A stretch of DNA of 64,000 nucleotides from Acidovorax sp. A1169 (GCF_030704685.1 NZ_JAUZDX010000024.1:24025-88024); one strand, 5' to 3'. Counted from the first letter of the stretch, positions 11,913 to 19,835 are shown. Made by a program: numbers and translations. The notes: generated by a model not told the origin, from the sequence alone.

Positions 11913-13000
11913 AAATCGCCTTGTTGTCCGATGCCTGGGCCCCGCAGATCAATGGCGTGGTCACAACGCTGGTGGAGCTGGTGCGCCATATGGAGAGTGC
12001 CGGGCACCAGGTGCACGTGATCCAGCCGGGCATGTTCAAGACGCGCCCCTGCCCAGGCTACCCGGGGATCGACCTGGCCATACGGCCCGGGCGCGAGATA
12101 GGGCGCATCCTGGACGAACTGCAGCCCGATGCCATCCACCTGGCGACCGAAGGCCCCATCGGCTGGGCCGGGCGTCGCTACTGCCTGCGCAGGAAGCTGG
12201 CCTTCACCACCGCCTTCCACACCCGCTTTCCCGAGATCTTGCAAGCGGCTTTGCGGATTCCGCTCTCGCTGGGCTATGCGCTGTTCCGGCATTTTCACCG
12301 CCCCTCGTCGGGTGTGATGGTGCCCACGGTGGGGGTTTTGAAGATGCTTGAACGGCGAGGCTTTCGCAACCTCAGGCAATGGACGCACGGGGTGGACACC
12401 ACGGCCTTCCCCTACCAGGGCGAGGCCACGCCGCACCCGCTGGTGGGCGCGCTGGCCCACCCGGTGGCCCTGTACGTGGGGCGCGTCTCGTACGAGAAGA
12501 ACATCGAGGCCTTCCTGCAGCTGGACATGCCGGGCAGCAAGGTGATCTGCGGCGTGGGCCCGCTGGAAGAGCGGCTCAAGGCGCGCTACCCGCAGGCGCG
12601 CTGGCTGGGCATTCTGGACCGCGCCACCCTGGCGGGCGTGTACGCGGCGGCCGACGTGTTCGTGTTTCCCAGCCGCTCGGAGACCTTTGGCCTGGTGATG
12701 CTGGAGGCCATGGCCTGCGGCACGCCCGTGGCCGCCTACTTCGAGGACGGCCCGATGGAGGTGCTGGGCGCCCATGCCGGTGGGCAGGCACGCGGCGGCG
12801 TGCTGGACACCGATCTGATGGTCGCCGCCCAGAACGCGCTTGCCGTGCCGCGCCACGAGGCGCGCAACCGGGCACTGGAGTTCACCTGGGCGCATGCAGC
12901 CCGCCTTTTCCAGCAATTTCTGGTGCCAGCCCGCCCCCGTGGAGATGACGATGCGGTTTCTGTCACAAAAACTGTCACATCACTGTCATCTGGTCGTTAA
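11909..13000 (+). CDS. GT4-family glycosyltransferase, candidate diacylglycerol glycosyltransferase (363 aa)
   Basis: Retaining GT-B glycosyltransferase. The N-terminal acceptor domain begins MKIALLSDAWAPQINGVVTT with the glycine loop. The donor domain carries YVGRVSYEKN and the E-x7-E nucleotide-sugar motif PSRSETFGLVMLEAMACG. This is the type of enzyme (Agt, SqdX-like) that adds a sugar to diacylglycerol made by PlcP. The ATG overlaps the plcP stop as ATGA. The last ~12 codons are oddly Thr/Ser/Val-rich because the DNA there is the repeated PhoB box of ppk. Donor and acceptor specificity cannot be told from sequence. Confidence 0.75.
   Translation: MKIALLSDAWAPQINGVVTTLVELVRHMESAGHQVHVIQPGMFKTRPCPGYPGIDLAIRPGREIGRILDELQPDAIHLATEGPIGWAGRRYCLRRKLAFTTAFHTRFPEILQAALRIPLSLGYALFRHFHRPSSGVMVPTVGVLKMLERRGFRNLRQWTHGVDTTAFPYQGEATPHPLVGALAHPVALYVGRVSYEKNIEAFLQLDMPGSKVICGVGPLEERLKARYPQARWLGILDRATLAGVYAAADVFVFPSRSETFGLVMLEAMACGTPVAAYFEDGPMEVLGAHAGGQARGGVLDTDLMVAAQNALAVPRHEARNRALEFTWAHAARLFQQFLVPARPRGDDDAVSVTKTVTSLSSGR
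12960..12989 (+). promoter_or_regulatory. Triple PhoB half-site array upstream of ppk
   Basis: Three direct repeats occur: CTGTCAC (12960-12966), CTGTCAC (12972-12978) and CTGTCAT (12983-12989). The last two form a textbook PhoB box, CTGTCACATCACTGTCAT; the first is 12 bp upstream. TAAATA at 12998-13003, eight bases further, is a plausible -10. The array lies inside the last codons of the preceding glycosyltransferase gene. Confidence 0.85.
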
Positions 13001-13039
13001 ATACTGCATGCACTTGCCTCCCGTGGCTTTAGAGTGTCC

Positions 13040-15232
13040 ATGCCATCCTTCTCCTCCAGAAAACCCGTGATTCCGCAATGTGACAGCCCCGATGACCGGC
13101 AGGATGCCGCCCCCGCTGCGGCAGCCGAGCCCGCGCCCCCGCCCGCAGCGGTGGTGTCTGCTGCCGTGCCCGGGGCTCCCATGTTCCTGGACCGGGACCA
13201 CAGCATTCTGGGTTTCAATGAGCGTGTCTTCGACTGGGCGGTGCGCACCGACGTTCCGCTGCTGGAGCGCCTGCGCTACCTGTGCATCGTCTCGTCCAAC
13301 CTCGATGAGTTCTTCGAGGTGCGCGCCGCCGCGCACCTGACCGCTGCCAAGAGCGGCGAGGGCAAGGGGGTCTATACGGCGGCCTCTTTCGTGGCACTGG
13401 CGTCCAAGGCCCATGACCTGGTTGCGCGCCAGTACTCGCTGTACAACGACTCCCTGGTGCCGGAGTTCGCGCGGCACGGCATCCGCATCGTCTCGCACGG
13501 GGACCGCTCGTCCGCGCAACGGACCTGGGTGCACGAATACTTCATGCGCGAGGTGCGCCCGCTGTTGATTCCCGTGGGGCTCGATCCCGCCCACCCGTTC
13601 CCACAGGTGGCCAACAAGTCGCTCAACTTCATCGTGCGGCTGCACGGGCACGATGCCTTTGGCCGCAAGAACGAGGTGGCCATCGTCAAGGTTCCGCGCG
13701 CGCTGCCGCGCCTGGTGCGCATGCCGCCGCGCCTGGCCGCCAAGGGCGAATCGCTGTTCGTGAGCCTGTCGAGCATCATCCGGGCGCACCTGGCGGACCT
13801 TTTTCCCGGGCGCGAGGTCACGGAGTTCTCGCAGTTCCGCGTGACCCGCCACTCCGATCTGGCGCTCGACGAGGAAGACGTGCGCAACCTGCGCACCGCC
13901 CTGCGCCAGGGCCTGCAGCACCGCCACTACGGCCAGGCCGTGCGGCTGGAGGTCTCGGCCGGGTGCTCGCAGTTCCTCTCGCGCTTTCTGCTCGAACAGT
14001 TCGACCTGCCCGAGCCCGCGCTGTACCGCGTGCACGGCCCCGTGAACCTGGTGCGGCTGACGCAGCTGGTGGACCTGGTGAACGACCCCGCGCTGCTGTT
14101 CCCCGCCTGGCGCTCGGCCTGGCCACGCCAATTGGTGCCGGGGGTCTCGATCATGGAGCAGTTGCAAAAGCGCGACGTGCTCATGCACCAGCCGTTCGAG
14201 AGCTTCGACGGGCTGCTGGCCTTTCTGCGCGAGGCGGTGAACGACCCCCAGGTGCTGGTCATCAAGCAGACCATCTACCGCACGGGAGCCGACTCCGAGC
14301 TCATGGACCTGCTCACCGAGGCCGTGCGCCGCGGCAAGGAGGTCATGGCGGTGGTAGAGCTCAAGGCACGCTTCGACGAAGAGGCCAACATCAACTGGGC
14401 CGAGGCGCTCGAGTCCATCGGCGCGCAGGTGGTGTACGGCGTGGTGGGCCTCAAGACCCACGCCAAGATGCTGCTGGTGACGCGCCGCGAGGGGCGCCAG
14501 TTGCGCCGCTACGGCCACCTGTCGACCGGCAACTACAACGTGCGCACGGCGCGTCTGTACACCGACCTGAGCTATCTCACGGCCGACGAGGACACCACGG
14601 CCGACATGGACGGCGTGTTCAACCACCTGGCCAGCCAGAACCGACCTCCCAAGCTGCGCAAGCTGCTGCTTGCGCCTTTTCACCTGCAGCGCCGCATGAT
14701 CGAGAAGATCGAGCAGGTGGGCCTGGCCGCCAGCCGGGGTGAGGATGCGCGCATCGTCGCCAAGATGAACGCGCTGACGGACGAGGCGCTGATCCGTGCC
14801 CTGATCCTGGCGGGCCAGCGCGGTGCCAGCATCGACCTGATCGTGCGCGGCGCCTGCATGCTCGCGGCCCAGGTGCCTGGCGTGACCGACAACATCCGCG
14901 TGCGCTCGGTGATTGGGCGCTTTCTGGAGCACACGCGGGTCTTCTACTTCCGCGCTGGCGCTGAGGAAGACCTGTACCTGTCGAGTGCCGACTGGATGAA
15001 CCGCAACATGATGCGCCGCGTGGAGCTGGCCTGGCCCGTGACCGAGCCGCGCCTGCGCCGCCAGATCGTCGACGAATGCCTGGTGGCCTACCTGCACGAT
15101 GACCGCGATGCATGGACGCTCAACCCCGACGGCACCTATGCGCGGGCGCCCCATCCCGAAGACGGGCAGGGCGCGCAGGCGGCGCTCATGGTGCGCTACG
15201 GACCGCCTGCGTCGGTGGCGCGGGTGGAGTAG
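13040..15232 (+). CDS. ppk: Polyphosphate kinase (PPK1)
   Basis: Reversibly moves the terminal phosphate of ATP onto polyphosphate. The product is ~730 aa, typical for PPK1. The N-domain shows VSSNLDEFFEVR, the head domain HPFPQVANKSLNFIV, and the catalytic core IKQTIYRTGADSELMD. GLKTHAKMLLV carries the autophosphorylated histidine (about His474). The second phospholipase-D-like half has YGHLSTGNYN and a histidine in FLEHTRVFYF. I take the ATG at 13040, five bases after AGAG; an in-frame GTG at 13034 is also possible. The first ~50 residues are Ala/Pro-rich and not conserved. A PhoB array precedes it and sixA follows 11 bp later. Confidence 0.96.
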   Translation: MPSFSSRKPVIPQCDSPDDRQDAAPAAAAEPAPPPAAVVSAAVPGAPMFLDRDHSILGFNERVFDWAVRTDVPLLERLRYLCIVSSNLDEFFEVRAAAHLTAAKSGEGKGVYTAASFVALASKAHDLVARQYSLYNDSLVPEFARHGIRIVSHGDRSSAQRTWVHEYFMREVRPLLIPVGLDPAHPFPQVANKSLNFIVRLHGHDAFGRKNEVAIVKVPRALPRLVRMPPRLAAKGESLFVSLSSIIRAHLADLFPGREVTEFSQFRVTRHSDLALDEEDVRNLRTALRQGLQHRHYGQAVRLEVSAGCSQFLSRFLLEQFDLPEPALYRVHGPVNLVRLTQLVDLVNDPALLFPAWRSAWPRQLVPGVSIMEQLQKRDVLMHQPFESFDGLLAFLREAVNDPQVLVIKQTIYRTGADSELMDLLTEAVRRGKEVMAVVELKARFDEEANINWAEALESIGAQVVYGVVGLKTHAKMLLVTRREGRQLRRYGHLSTGNYNVRTARLYTDLSYLTADEDTTADMDGVFNHLASQNRPPKLRKLLLAPFHLQRRMIEKIEQVGLAASRGEDARIVAKMNALTDEALIRALILAGQRGASIDLIVRGACMLAAQVPGVTDNIRVRSVIGRFLEHTRVFYFRAGAEEDLYLSSADWMNRNMMRRVELAWPVTEPRLRRQIVDECLVAYLHDDRDAWTLNPDGTYARAPHPEDGQGAQAALMVRYGPPASVARVE

Positions 15233-15243
15233 CAAGGAACGTG

Positions 15244-15708
15244 ATGATGGATCTCATCCTGTGGCGCCATGCCGAGGCCGAAGAGGCCCAGGACGGCTCG
15301 GACGACCTGACCCGCGCGCTCACGCCACGGGGCGAAAAGCAGGCGGCCCGCATGGCGGCCTGGCTGGACCGCCAGTTGCCCGAAGGCCTGCGCGTGCTGG
15401 CCAGCCCGTCCCGGCGCACCGAGCAGACAGCCGACGCGCTGGGCCGCAAGTTCAAGATGCGTGCCGAGCTGCTGCCCGGCGGCACTACTGAAGAGCTCCT
15501 GGAGCTGGCGCAGTGGCCGCGGGCGCGCGGTGCCGTGCTGATCGTGGGCCACCAGCCCGTGCTGGGCCAGACCATTGCGCAGTTGCTAGGCATGCAGGCT
15601 TCCGAATGCGCGGTGCGCAAGGGCGCCGTGTGGTGGCTTCGCCAGCGCCAGCGCATGGACGAAAGCCAGACGGTGCTGATGGCCGTGCAGTCGCCGGAGT
15701 TCGTCTGA
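15244..15708 (+). CDS. sixA: SixA-type phosphohistidine phosphatase
   Basis: Histidine phosphatase-superfamily enzyme of 154 aa, the size of SixA. The catalytic RHG-type motif is WRHAEAE (His9). The second arginine lies in SPSRRTEQTA and the distal histidine in IVGHQPVLGQ. SixA proteins dephosphorylate phosphohistidines on signalling or phosphotransferase proteins. AAGGA at 15234-15238 serves the double ATG at 15244/15247; the 5' extension of the open frame is a shadow of ppk. It follows ppk by 11 bp and is probably co-transcribed with it, a common pairing. A terminator follows. Confidence 0.88.
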   Translation: MMDLILWRHAEAEEAQDGSDDLTRALTPRGEKQAARMAAWLDRQLPEGLRVLASPSRRTEQTADALGRKFKMRAELLPGGTTEELLELAQWPRARGAVLIVGHQPVLGQTIAQLLGMQASECAVRKGAVWWLRQRQRMDESQTVLMAVQSPEFV

Positions 15709-15741
15709 CACTGACGGCGGCACCTTCAGCTACTACCACGC

Positions 15742-15764
15742 AGCGGCCCTCGGGCCGCTTTCTT
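15742..15764 (+). terminator. Terminator after sixA
   Basis: AGCGGCCC (15742-15749) and GGGCCGCT (15752-15759) form an 8-bp stem with a minimal loop, followed by TTCTT. It also separates sixA from the convergent histone-like gene. Confidence 0.75.
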
Positions 15765-16338
15765 ACTTGCGGCCGTTCTTGGCGGCAGGAGCCTCGGCCT
15801 TCGGGCGGCCGGTCTTGATCGAAGGCACGGCCTGCAGCGCGCTGCGCAGGGCGGTGTCCGACAAGGTGGTCAGCAGCTTCAGGCCGGCGCGCAGCAGTTC
15901 GCTCTTCTTGGCGGGCTGGGCCAGGGCGGCGGCGCGCTGCTTGAGCGTTTCGACCACGGCGTACTCGTCCTTGGGGATGGTGAAGCTGTCGCGCACGAGT
16001 TTGGGCTTCTTGGCCTTAACTTCCTTGGCGGGTACCACGGCTGCTGCGGGCTTGGTTGCAGGCTTGCTCACGGCGGGCGCTGCAGCCTTGGGCTTGGCGG
16101 CTGCCTTGGCTGCCGGCTTTGCGCTGGCTGCAGGCTTGGCTGTTGAAGCCTTGGCGGCTGCCTTCGGGGCGGCGGCAGGCTTGGTGGCCGCAGCTTTCTT
16201 CGGTGCCTTGGCTACCTTGGCGGGCTTGGAAGCGGCGGTGCTTTTCACGGCGGCGGGTGCCTTGGCAGCGGAGGCCACGGCCGGGGTGGCTGCTGCGGTG
16301 GGGACGATGGGGGTGGTTGCTGGTGCAGTGGTGGTCAT
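15763..16338 (-). CDS. Histone H1-like Ala/Lys/Pro-rich protein (191 aa)
   Basis: Residues 1-~108 are almost entirely Ala, Lys, Pro, Thr and Ser in short repeats such as AAKPKAAAP and KAPKKAAA. They resemble histone H1 C-tails and AlgP, and are probably disordered and DNA- or polyanion-binding. Residues ~110-175 (KLVRDSFTIPKDEYAVVETLKQRAAAL...KSELLRAGLKLL) form a compact conserved-looking helical module often found at the C-terminus of such burkholderial proteins. The start ATG is at 16338. It lies just downstream of ppx on the same strand, separated by a perfect palindrome. A basic tail beside polyphosphate genes could bind polyphosphate, but that is speculation. Confidence 0.8.
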   Translation of the reverse strand: MTTTAPATTPIVPTAAATPAVASAAKAPAAVKSTAASKPAKVAKAPKKAAATKPAAAPKAAAKASTAKPAASAKPAAKAAAKPKAAAPAVSKPATKPAAAVVPAKEVKAKKPKLVRDSFTIPKDEYAVVETLKQRAAALAQPAKKSELLRAGLKLLTTLSDTALRSALQAVPSIKTGRPKAEAPAAKNGRK

Positions 16339-16351
16339 GACTTCAAAAAAT

Positions 16352-16380
16352 AAAACGGTATAAACAGTTTATACCGTTTT
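16352..16380. repeat. Perfect 29-nt palindrome between ppx and the histone-like gene
   Basis: AAAACGGTATAAAC (16352-16365) and GTTTATACCGTTTT (16367-16380) are perfect inverted copies around A16366. On the minus strand it follows the ppx stop by ten bases and precedes the histone-like ATG by 13. It ends in a T-rich run (TTTTATTTTTT), so it could be the ppx terminator. Its AT-rich core with TATAAAC could equally be an operator or promoter. Confidence 0.8.
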
Positions 16381-16390
16381 TCTTTTCACG

Positions 16391-17872
16391 TCACGGCAGC
16401 TCTGCCACCAGCTCCCATGGGGTCTTCTGCCAGGCCAGCATTTCCTCGCGCAGCAGGTGGGCCGATTGCGGGTAGCCGGCTGCCCAGCCGCGGCGCGCCG
16501 CCAGCACAAAGCGGTTGCCCTTGACCTGCAGCTGCAGGCCTTCGGTGTCCGGGTCGCGGCGCGCATGGCACAGGGCCACGGCCAGCCGCAGGCACAGCAG
16601 CTGCAGGGCAAAGCCCGCGTCGGTGAGGTCCACCTCCACCAGCTTGCGCACCTTGCCGCGCTGGCCCAGCACCAGGATGCCCAGGCGGTGCAGCTCGGGC
16701 ATGGCAAAGCCGGCAGCGTCGGTGTTGTCCAGGATATAGGCGCCGTGGCGGTGGTAGTCGCTGTGCGAGATGCGGCAGCCGATCTCGTGCAGGCGCGCCG
16801 CCCAGTCGAGCTTGCGCGAGGCCCGCTCGCTGCCGGTAGGGGCCGCCTGGTCGAACAGCTGGCAGGCGATGCGGGCCACGCGCTCGGCATGTTCCATGTC
16901 CACGCCAAAGCGCTGCATGAGGCCGTTGACCGTGGTGCTGCGCAGGTCGGTGCCGGGCTGCTCGCGGTCGAGCAGGTCGTACAGCGCGCCCTGGCGCAGC
17001 GCGCCCTGGGCCACCTGCATCTGCTCGATGTGCAGCAGGTCGAACACGGCGCGCAGCACGCTGATGCCGCCGCCGATCACGGCGCGGCGCTCGTCCTTGA
17101 GGCCGTCGATGCGCACGCGGTCCGCGCTCTGGGCGCGCAACAGTCGCTCGTGCAGCCAATCGAGGCCCTCGCGGGTGATTAGGCCTTCGGGTCCGCCTGC
17201 TGCCGCCAGCATGTCTCCGACGGCACCGGCAGTGCCGGAGGATCCATAAGCCACGTCCCAGCCGTCTGGCCGGAAGCTGGTCAGGGCTTCGTCCAGCACG
17301 GCCTTGGCGGCAATCTCGGCGGCCATGAAAGCCTGGGGTGTGAACAGGCCATCGGCAAAATAGCGCGAGGACCAGGCCACGCTGCCCACGCGAAAGGAGG
17401 CCACGGCGTGCGGCGTGAACTGCTGGCCCAGGATCAGTTCGGTGGAGCGCCCGCCGATGTCCACCACCAGACGCCGCTCGTCGGACTGGGGCAGCAGGCG
17501 TGCCACACCCTGGTAGATCAGCCGTGCTTCCTCGGGTCCGGAGACCACGTCGATCGGGTAGCCCAGCACCTGGCTGCCGCGCACGATGAATTCTTCGCGG
17601 TTGCGTGCCTCGCGCAGCGTCTGGGTGGCCACGGCGCGCACCTGCGTGCGCGAAAAGCCCGCCAGGCGCTCGCCGAAGCGGGCCAGGCAATCCCAGCCGC
17701 GCTGCATGGCCTCGGGGGTGAGGTTGCGGTTCTCGTCGAGGCCGTTGCCCTGGCGCACGGTTTCCTTGAGGTATTCGACGCGCTGGACATGGCCGTGCTC
17801 GTAGCGGCCGATTTCAAGGCGAAAGCTGTTGGATCCCAGATCCACAGCTGCGAGCAGTGTTCCGTTGTGCAT
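16391..17872 (-). CDS. ppx: Exopolyphosphatase, Ppx/GppA family
   Basis: Removes terminal phosphate from polyphosphate (or hydrolyses pppGpp). At 493 aa it matches proteobacterial Ppx. The actin-like ATPase fold is visible: AVDLGSNSFRLEI near residue 8, the PGPEEARLIYQGV-type phosphate loop (GPEEARLIY), LVVDIGGRSTELILG, and the C-terminal HD-like region HEIGCRISHSDYHRHGAYIL. I chose the ATG at 17872 (MHNGTLLAAVDLG) rather than the 26-codon extension, which lacks similarity. It follows the binding-protein gene by 70 bp and precedes the histone-like gene on the same strand. It may share the PhoB-controlled transcript that begins at the fasciclin gene. Confidence 0.93.
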   Translation of the reverse strand: MHNGTLLAAVDLGSNSFRLEIGRYEHGHVQRVEYLKETVRQGNGLDENRNLTPEAMQRGWDCLARFGERLAGFSRTQVRAVATQTLREARNREEFIVRGSQVLGYPIDVVSGPEEARLIYQGVARLLPQSDERRLVVDIGGRSTELILGQQFTPHAVASFRVGSVAWSSRYFADGLFTPQAFMAAEIAAKAVLDEALTSFRPDGWDVAYGSSGTAGAVGDMLAAAGGPEGLITREGLDWLHERLLRAQSADRVRIDGLKDERRAVIGGGISVLRAVFDLLHIEQMQVAQGALRQGALYDLLDREQPGTDLRSTTVNGLMQRFGVDMEHAERVARIACQLFDQAAPTGSERASRKLDWAARLHEIGCRISHSDYHRHGAYILDNTDAAGFAMPELHRLGILVLGQRGKVRKLVEVDLTDAGFALQLLCLRLAVALCHARRDPDTEGLQLQVKGNRFVLAARRGWAAGYPQSAHLLREEMLAWQKTPWELVAELP

Positions 17873-17942
17873 GGTGGTGCGCGGGGTGCGCGTTTTTCCT
17901 TTCGGCCCAGCATAGCACCCGGGCCGGCGCGCAAGAGTGAGT

Positions 17943-19133
17943 TCAGCCAATGATGCGCCCGTTCGTGGTGAGCATGCTCTGCGTCACGTAGGCATTGGTG
18001 CGCTGGCGCCCCTGGTAGCCGATCGCATAGCCGCCGATGTTCACGGCGGCACGCTTTTGCAGGGCGGCCAGCATGCTGGCGCGGGTGACCGGGCCGGAGA
18101 TGCCGCCCATCACCTCGGCGGTGTAGCGCGCGGCGATGTAGCCGGCCAGGCCCAGGGGGGAGGGGGGTTCGTCGTAGAAGCGCGCCAGGGCGTCGCGGTA
18201 GCTGCGCACCACGGGCAGGCTGGCGTTCACCATGGGCACGGCCTGGGTGACGATGACCGAGGCCTTGGCGGCCGTGGGGCCCATCTGGGCCAGCACCTGC
18301 AGGTTCACGTCGGCCAGCGCCACGACATAGCACTGGCGGCCCTGGGGCAGCGCGAGCTGGTCCAGGAACGAAAAAAGCTCGGGCGTGCCGCCGATGAACA
18401 GGATGATGGTCTGGTCCACGCGCGCTCCCGTGCCGGCCTTTGCGGCGCCGCCTGGTGGCGAAATGGCCTGCACCTTGAGCGACATCGATTGGGCCGCATG
18501 GGCCACCATGGCCTCGGACTGGCGCCGCACGGCCGCGCTGGCATAGGCCACGCCCACCGTCTGTACGCCCATGCTGGCCAGGTTCTTGATGGCGTGGGTG
18601 ATCTGGGCCTCGTGCCCGGCGAACACGTCGAACACGGTGTCGCTGGCGCCGTTGGCCGTGGAAATGCCTGCCGTGTCATGCAGCCAGGGCGCCACGAAGG
18701 GCAGGGCGGCATCGCCGGGCGACTTGGCCTGCAGGGCGATGAGCCCGCTGGCCGCCGTGTTGCCCACGCAGCCCGACAGGGCGATGCAACTGGCCTGGCG
18801 CTGCGCGCTCTGCCAGGCGGACTGCAGGCTCGCGGGGGTGCCATCGGTCTCCAGCGTCTGGTGCTGCACGGGGCGGCCCTGCACGCCGCCCCTGGCGTTG
18901 ATCTCCTGCCATGCGGTGCGCGAGCCGACGAGGAAGTCGCGGCTCACATCCTGCTGGTCCGCAGACAGGTCCGCCACCTGCGCCACCACATGGGGGCGGT
19001 CGGCATCCGCTTTTTTGGCGGATGGTTCCGTCCCTTGGGCTCCGGCGGTGCCTGTCAGGCCCATGGCCGCCACCCCTTGCAGCCAGTGGCGGCGCAGAAC
19101 GCCGGTCTGGCCAGGGCGGGGTGTGCGGGTCAT
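17943..19133 (-). CDS. Type 1 periplasmic binding protein of an ABC transporter (Peripla_BP_6 type)
   Basis: The product is 396 aa. An N-terminal export signal (LRRHWLQGVAAMGLTGTAGAQ, possibly twin-arginine) is followed by a two-lobe periplasmic-binding-protein fold like the Leu/Ile/Val-binding group. Recognisable stretches are GSRTAWQEINARGGVQGRPV, VGNTAASGLIA, VAPWLHDTAG, and GYIAARYTAEVMGGISGPVTR near the C-terminus. No permease or ATPase gene is nearby, so it is an orphan binding or sensor protein. It starts 17 bp after the fasciclin stop and is probably in the same, PhoB-controlled operon. The ligand is unknown. Confidence 0.8.
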   Translation of the reverse strand: MTRTPRPGQTGVLRRHWLQGVAAMGLTGTAGAQGTEPSAKKADADRPHVVAQVADLSADQQDVSRDFLVGSRTAWQEINARGGVQGRPVQHQTLETDGTPASLQSAWQSAQRQASCIALSGCVGNTAASGLIALQAKSPGDAALPFVAPWLHDTAGISTANGASDTVFDVFAGHEAQITHAIKNLASMGVQTVGVAYASAAVRRQSEAMVAHAAQSMSLKVQAISPPGGAAKAGTGARVDQTIILFIGGTPELFSFLDQLALPQGRQCYVVALADVNLQVLAQMGPTAAKASVIVTQAVPMVNASLPVVRSYRDALARFYDEPPSPLGLAGYIAARYTAEVMGGISGPVTRASMLAALQKRAAVNIGGYAIGYQGRQRTNAYVTQSMLTTNGRIIG

Positions 19134-19150
19134 GTCGTGCGGCTGGCCGG

Positions 19151-19642
19151 TTACTTCTTGGGGGGCATCAGCACGGTGTCGACCACGTGTACGACACCGT
19201 TGGTGGCGATCACGTCGGCCTGGGTCACCATGGCTTCGTCCACGGTGACGAAAGCGCCAGCACGGGCCAGTGCCACGTTCGATCCATTCAGGGTCTTGGC
19301 ATTGCCGGCCTTGGCCTCGGCGGCGGTCACGCGGCCTGCCACGATGTGGTGGTTGAGCACGGCCTTGAGCTGGGCGGGATTGGCCTGCAGTTCTGCCAGG
19401 GTCTTGGCGGGCACGGCCTTGAAGGCGTCGTCCGACGGGGCGAACACGGTGTAGGGGCCGGCGGCCTTGAGCGTGTCGGTCAGGCCGGCCTGCACGGCCA
19501 GCTTGTTGAAGGTGCTCAGCGAAGGCGTCTTTGCAATCGTGCCGTCGAGGGTTGCGGGGGCAGAGCCCATGCTGGAGCAGCCGGCCAGGGTGGCGGCGGC
19601 AGCAAGGGCGAGAGCGGATTGCAGTGCGTAACGGCGGAACAT
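19151..19642 (-). CDS. Fasciclin (FAS1) domain lipoprotein (163 aa)
   Basis: The start ATG at 19642 is supported by GGAGAA upstream. The signal peptide ends in the lipobox TLAGC, so Cys22 would be acylated and the protein anchored in a membrane, probably the outer one. Residues ~35-163 form one FAS1 domain with both hallmarks: PYTVFAPSDDAFKAVP (H1-type motif) and TNGVVHVVDTVLMPP (H2-type motif). FAS1 domains act in adhesion or surface-protein contacts. The gene is divergent from pstS and has its own PhoB box on the minus strand, so phosphate starvation should induce it. Confidence 0.9.
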   Translation of the reverse strand: MFRRYALQSALALAAAATLAGCSSMGSAPATLDGTIAKTPSLSTFNKLAVQAGLTDTLKAAGPYTVFAPSDDAFKAVPAKTLAELQANPAQLKAVLNHHIVAGRVTAAEAKAGNAKTLNGSNVALARAGAFVTVDEAMVTQADVIATNGVVHVVDTVLMPPKK

Positions 19643-19683
19643 GTGATTCTCCAGGTAGATAGCCGATTCATCTCGGTGGCGGG

Positions 19684-19717
19684 AGACTAAGCAGCTCCCG
19701 TGACAACTGGATGACAC
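19684..19717 (-). promoter_or_regulatory. PhoB box and -10 for the fasciclin operon (minus strand)
   Basis: Read on the minus strand, 19717-19700 is GTGTCAT-CCAG-TTGTCAC, a 7-4-7 PhoB box. After a 10-nt gap comes TAGTCT (19689-19684), a plausible -10 at the same distance as in classical pho promoters. It points to the fasciclin gene. Confidence 0.75.
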
Positions 19718-19764
19718 AAGAGGGTGGTCCTCCATGGAGAAGAGATGTGTGACAACCGGCCTGC

Positions 19765-19798
19765 GTGTCACGACAATGTCATATACGGACCCTAGAGT
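19765..19798 (+). promoter_or_regulatory. PhoB box and -10 for the pst operon
   Basis: GTGTCAC-GACA-ATGTCAT (19765-19782) is a strong PhoB box. Exactly 10 bp later is TAGAGT (19793-19798) as the -10 element, 38 bp before the pstS start. A further lone half site, TTGTCAC on the minus strand, lies at 19749-19755. Confidence 0.85.
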
Positions 19799-19835
19799 CG
19801 CCTCATCCCTACTCACTCATCCAAGAGGTGTCTTC

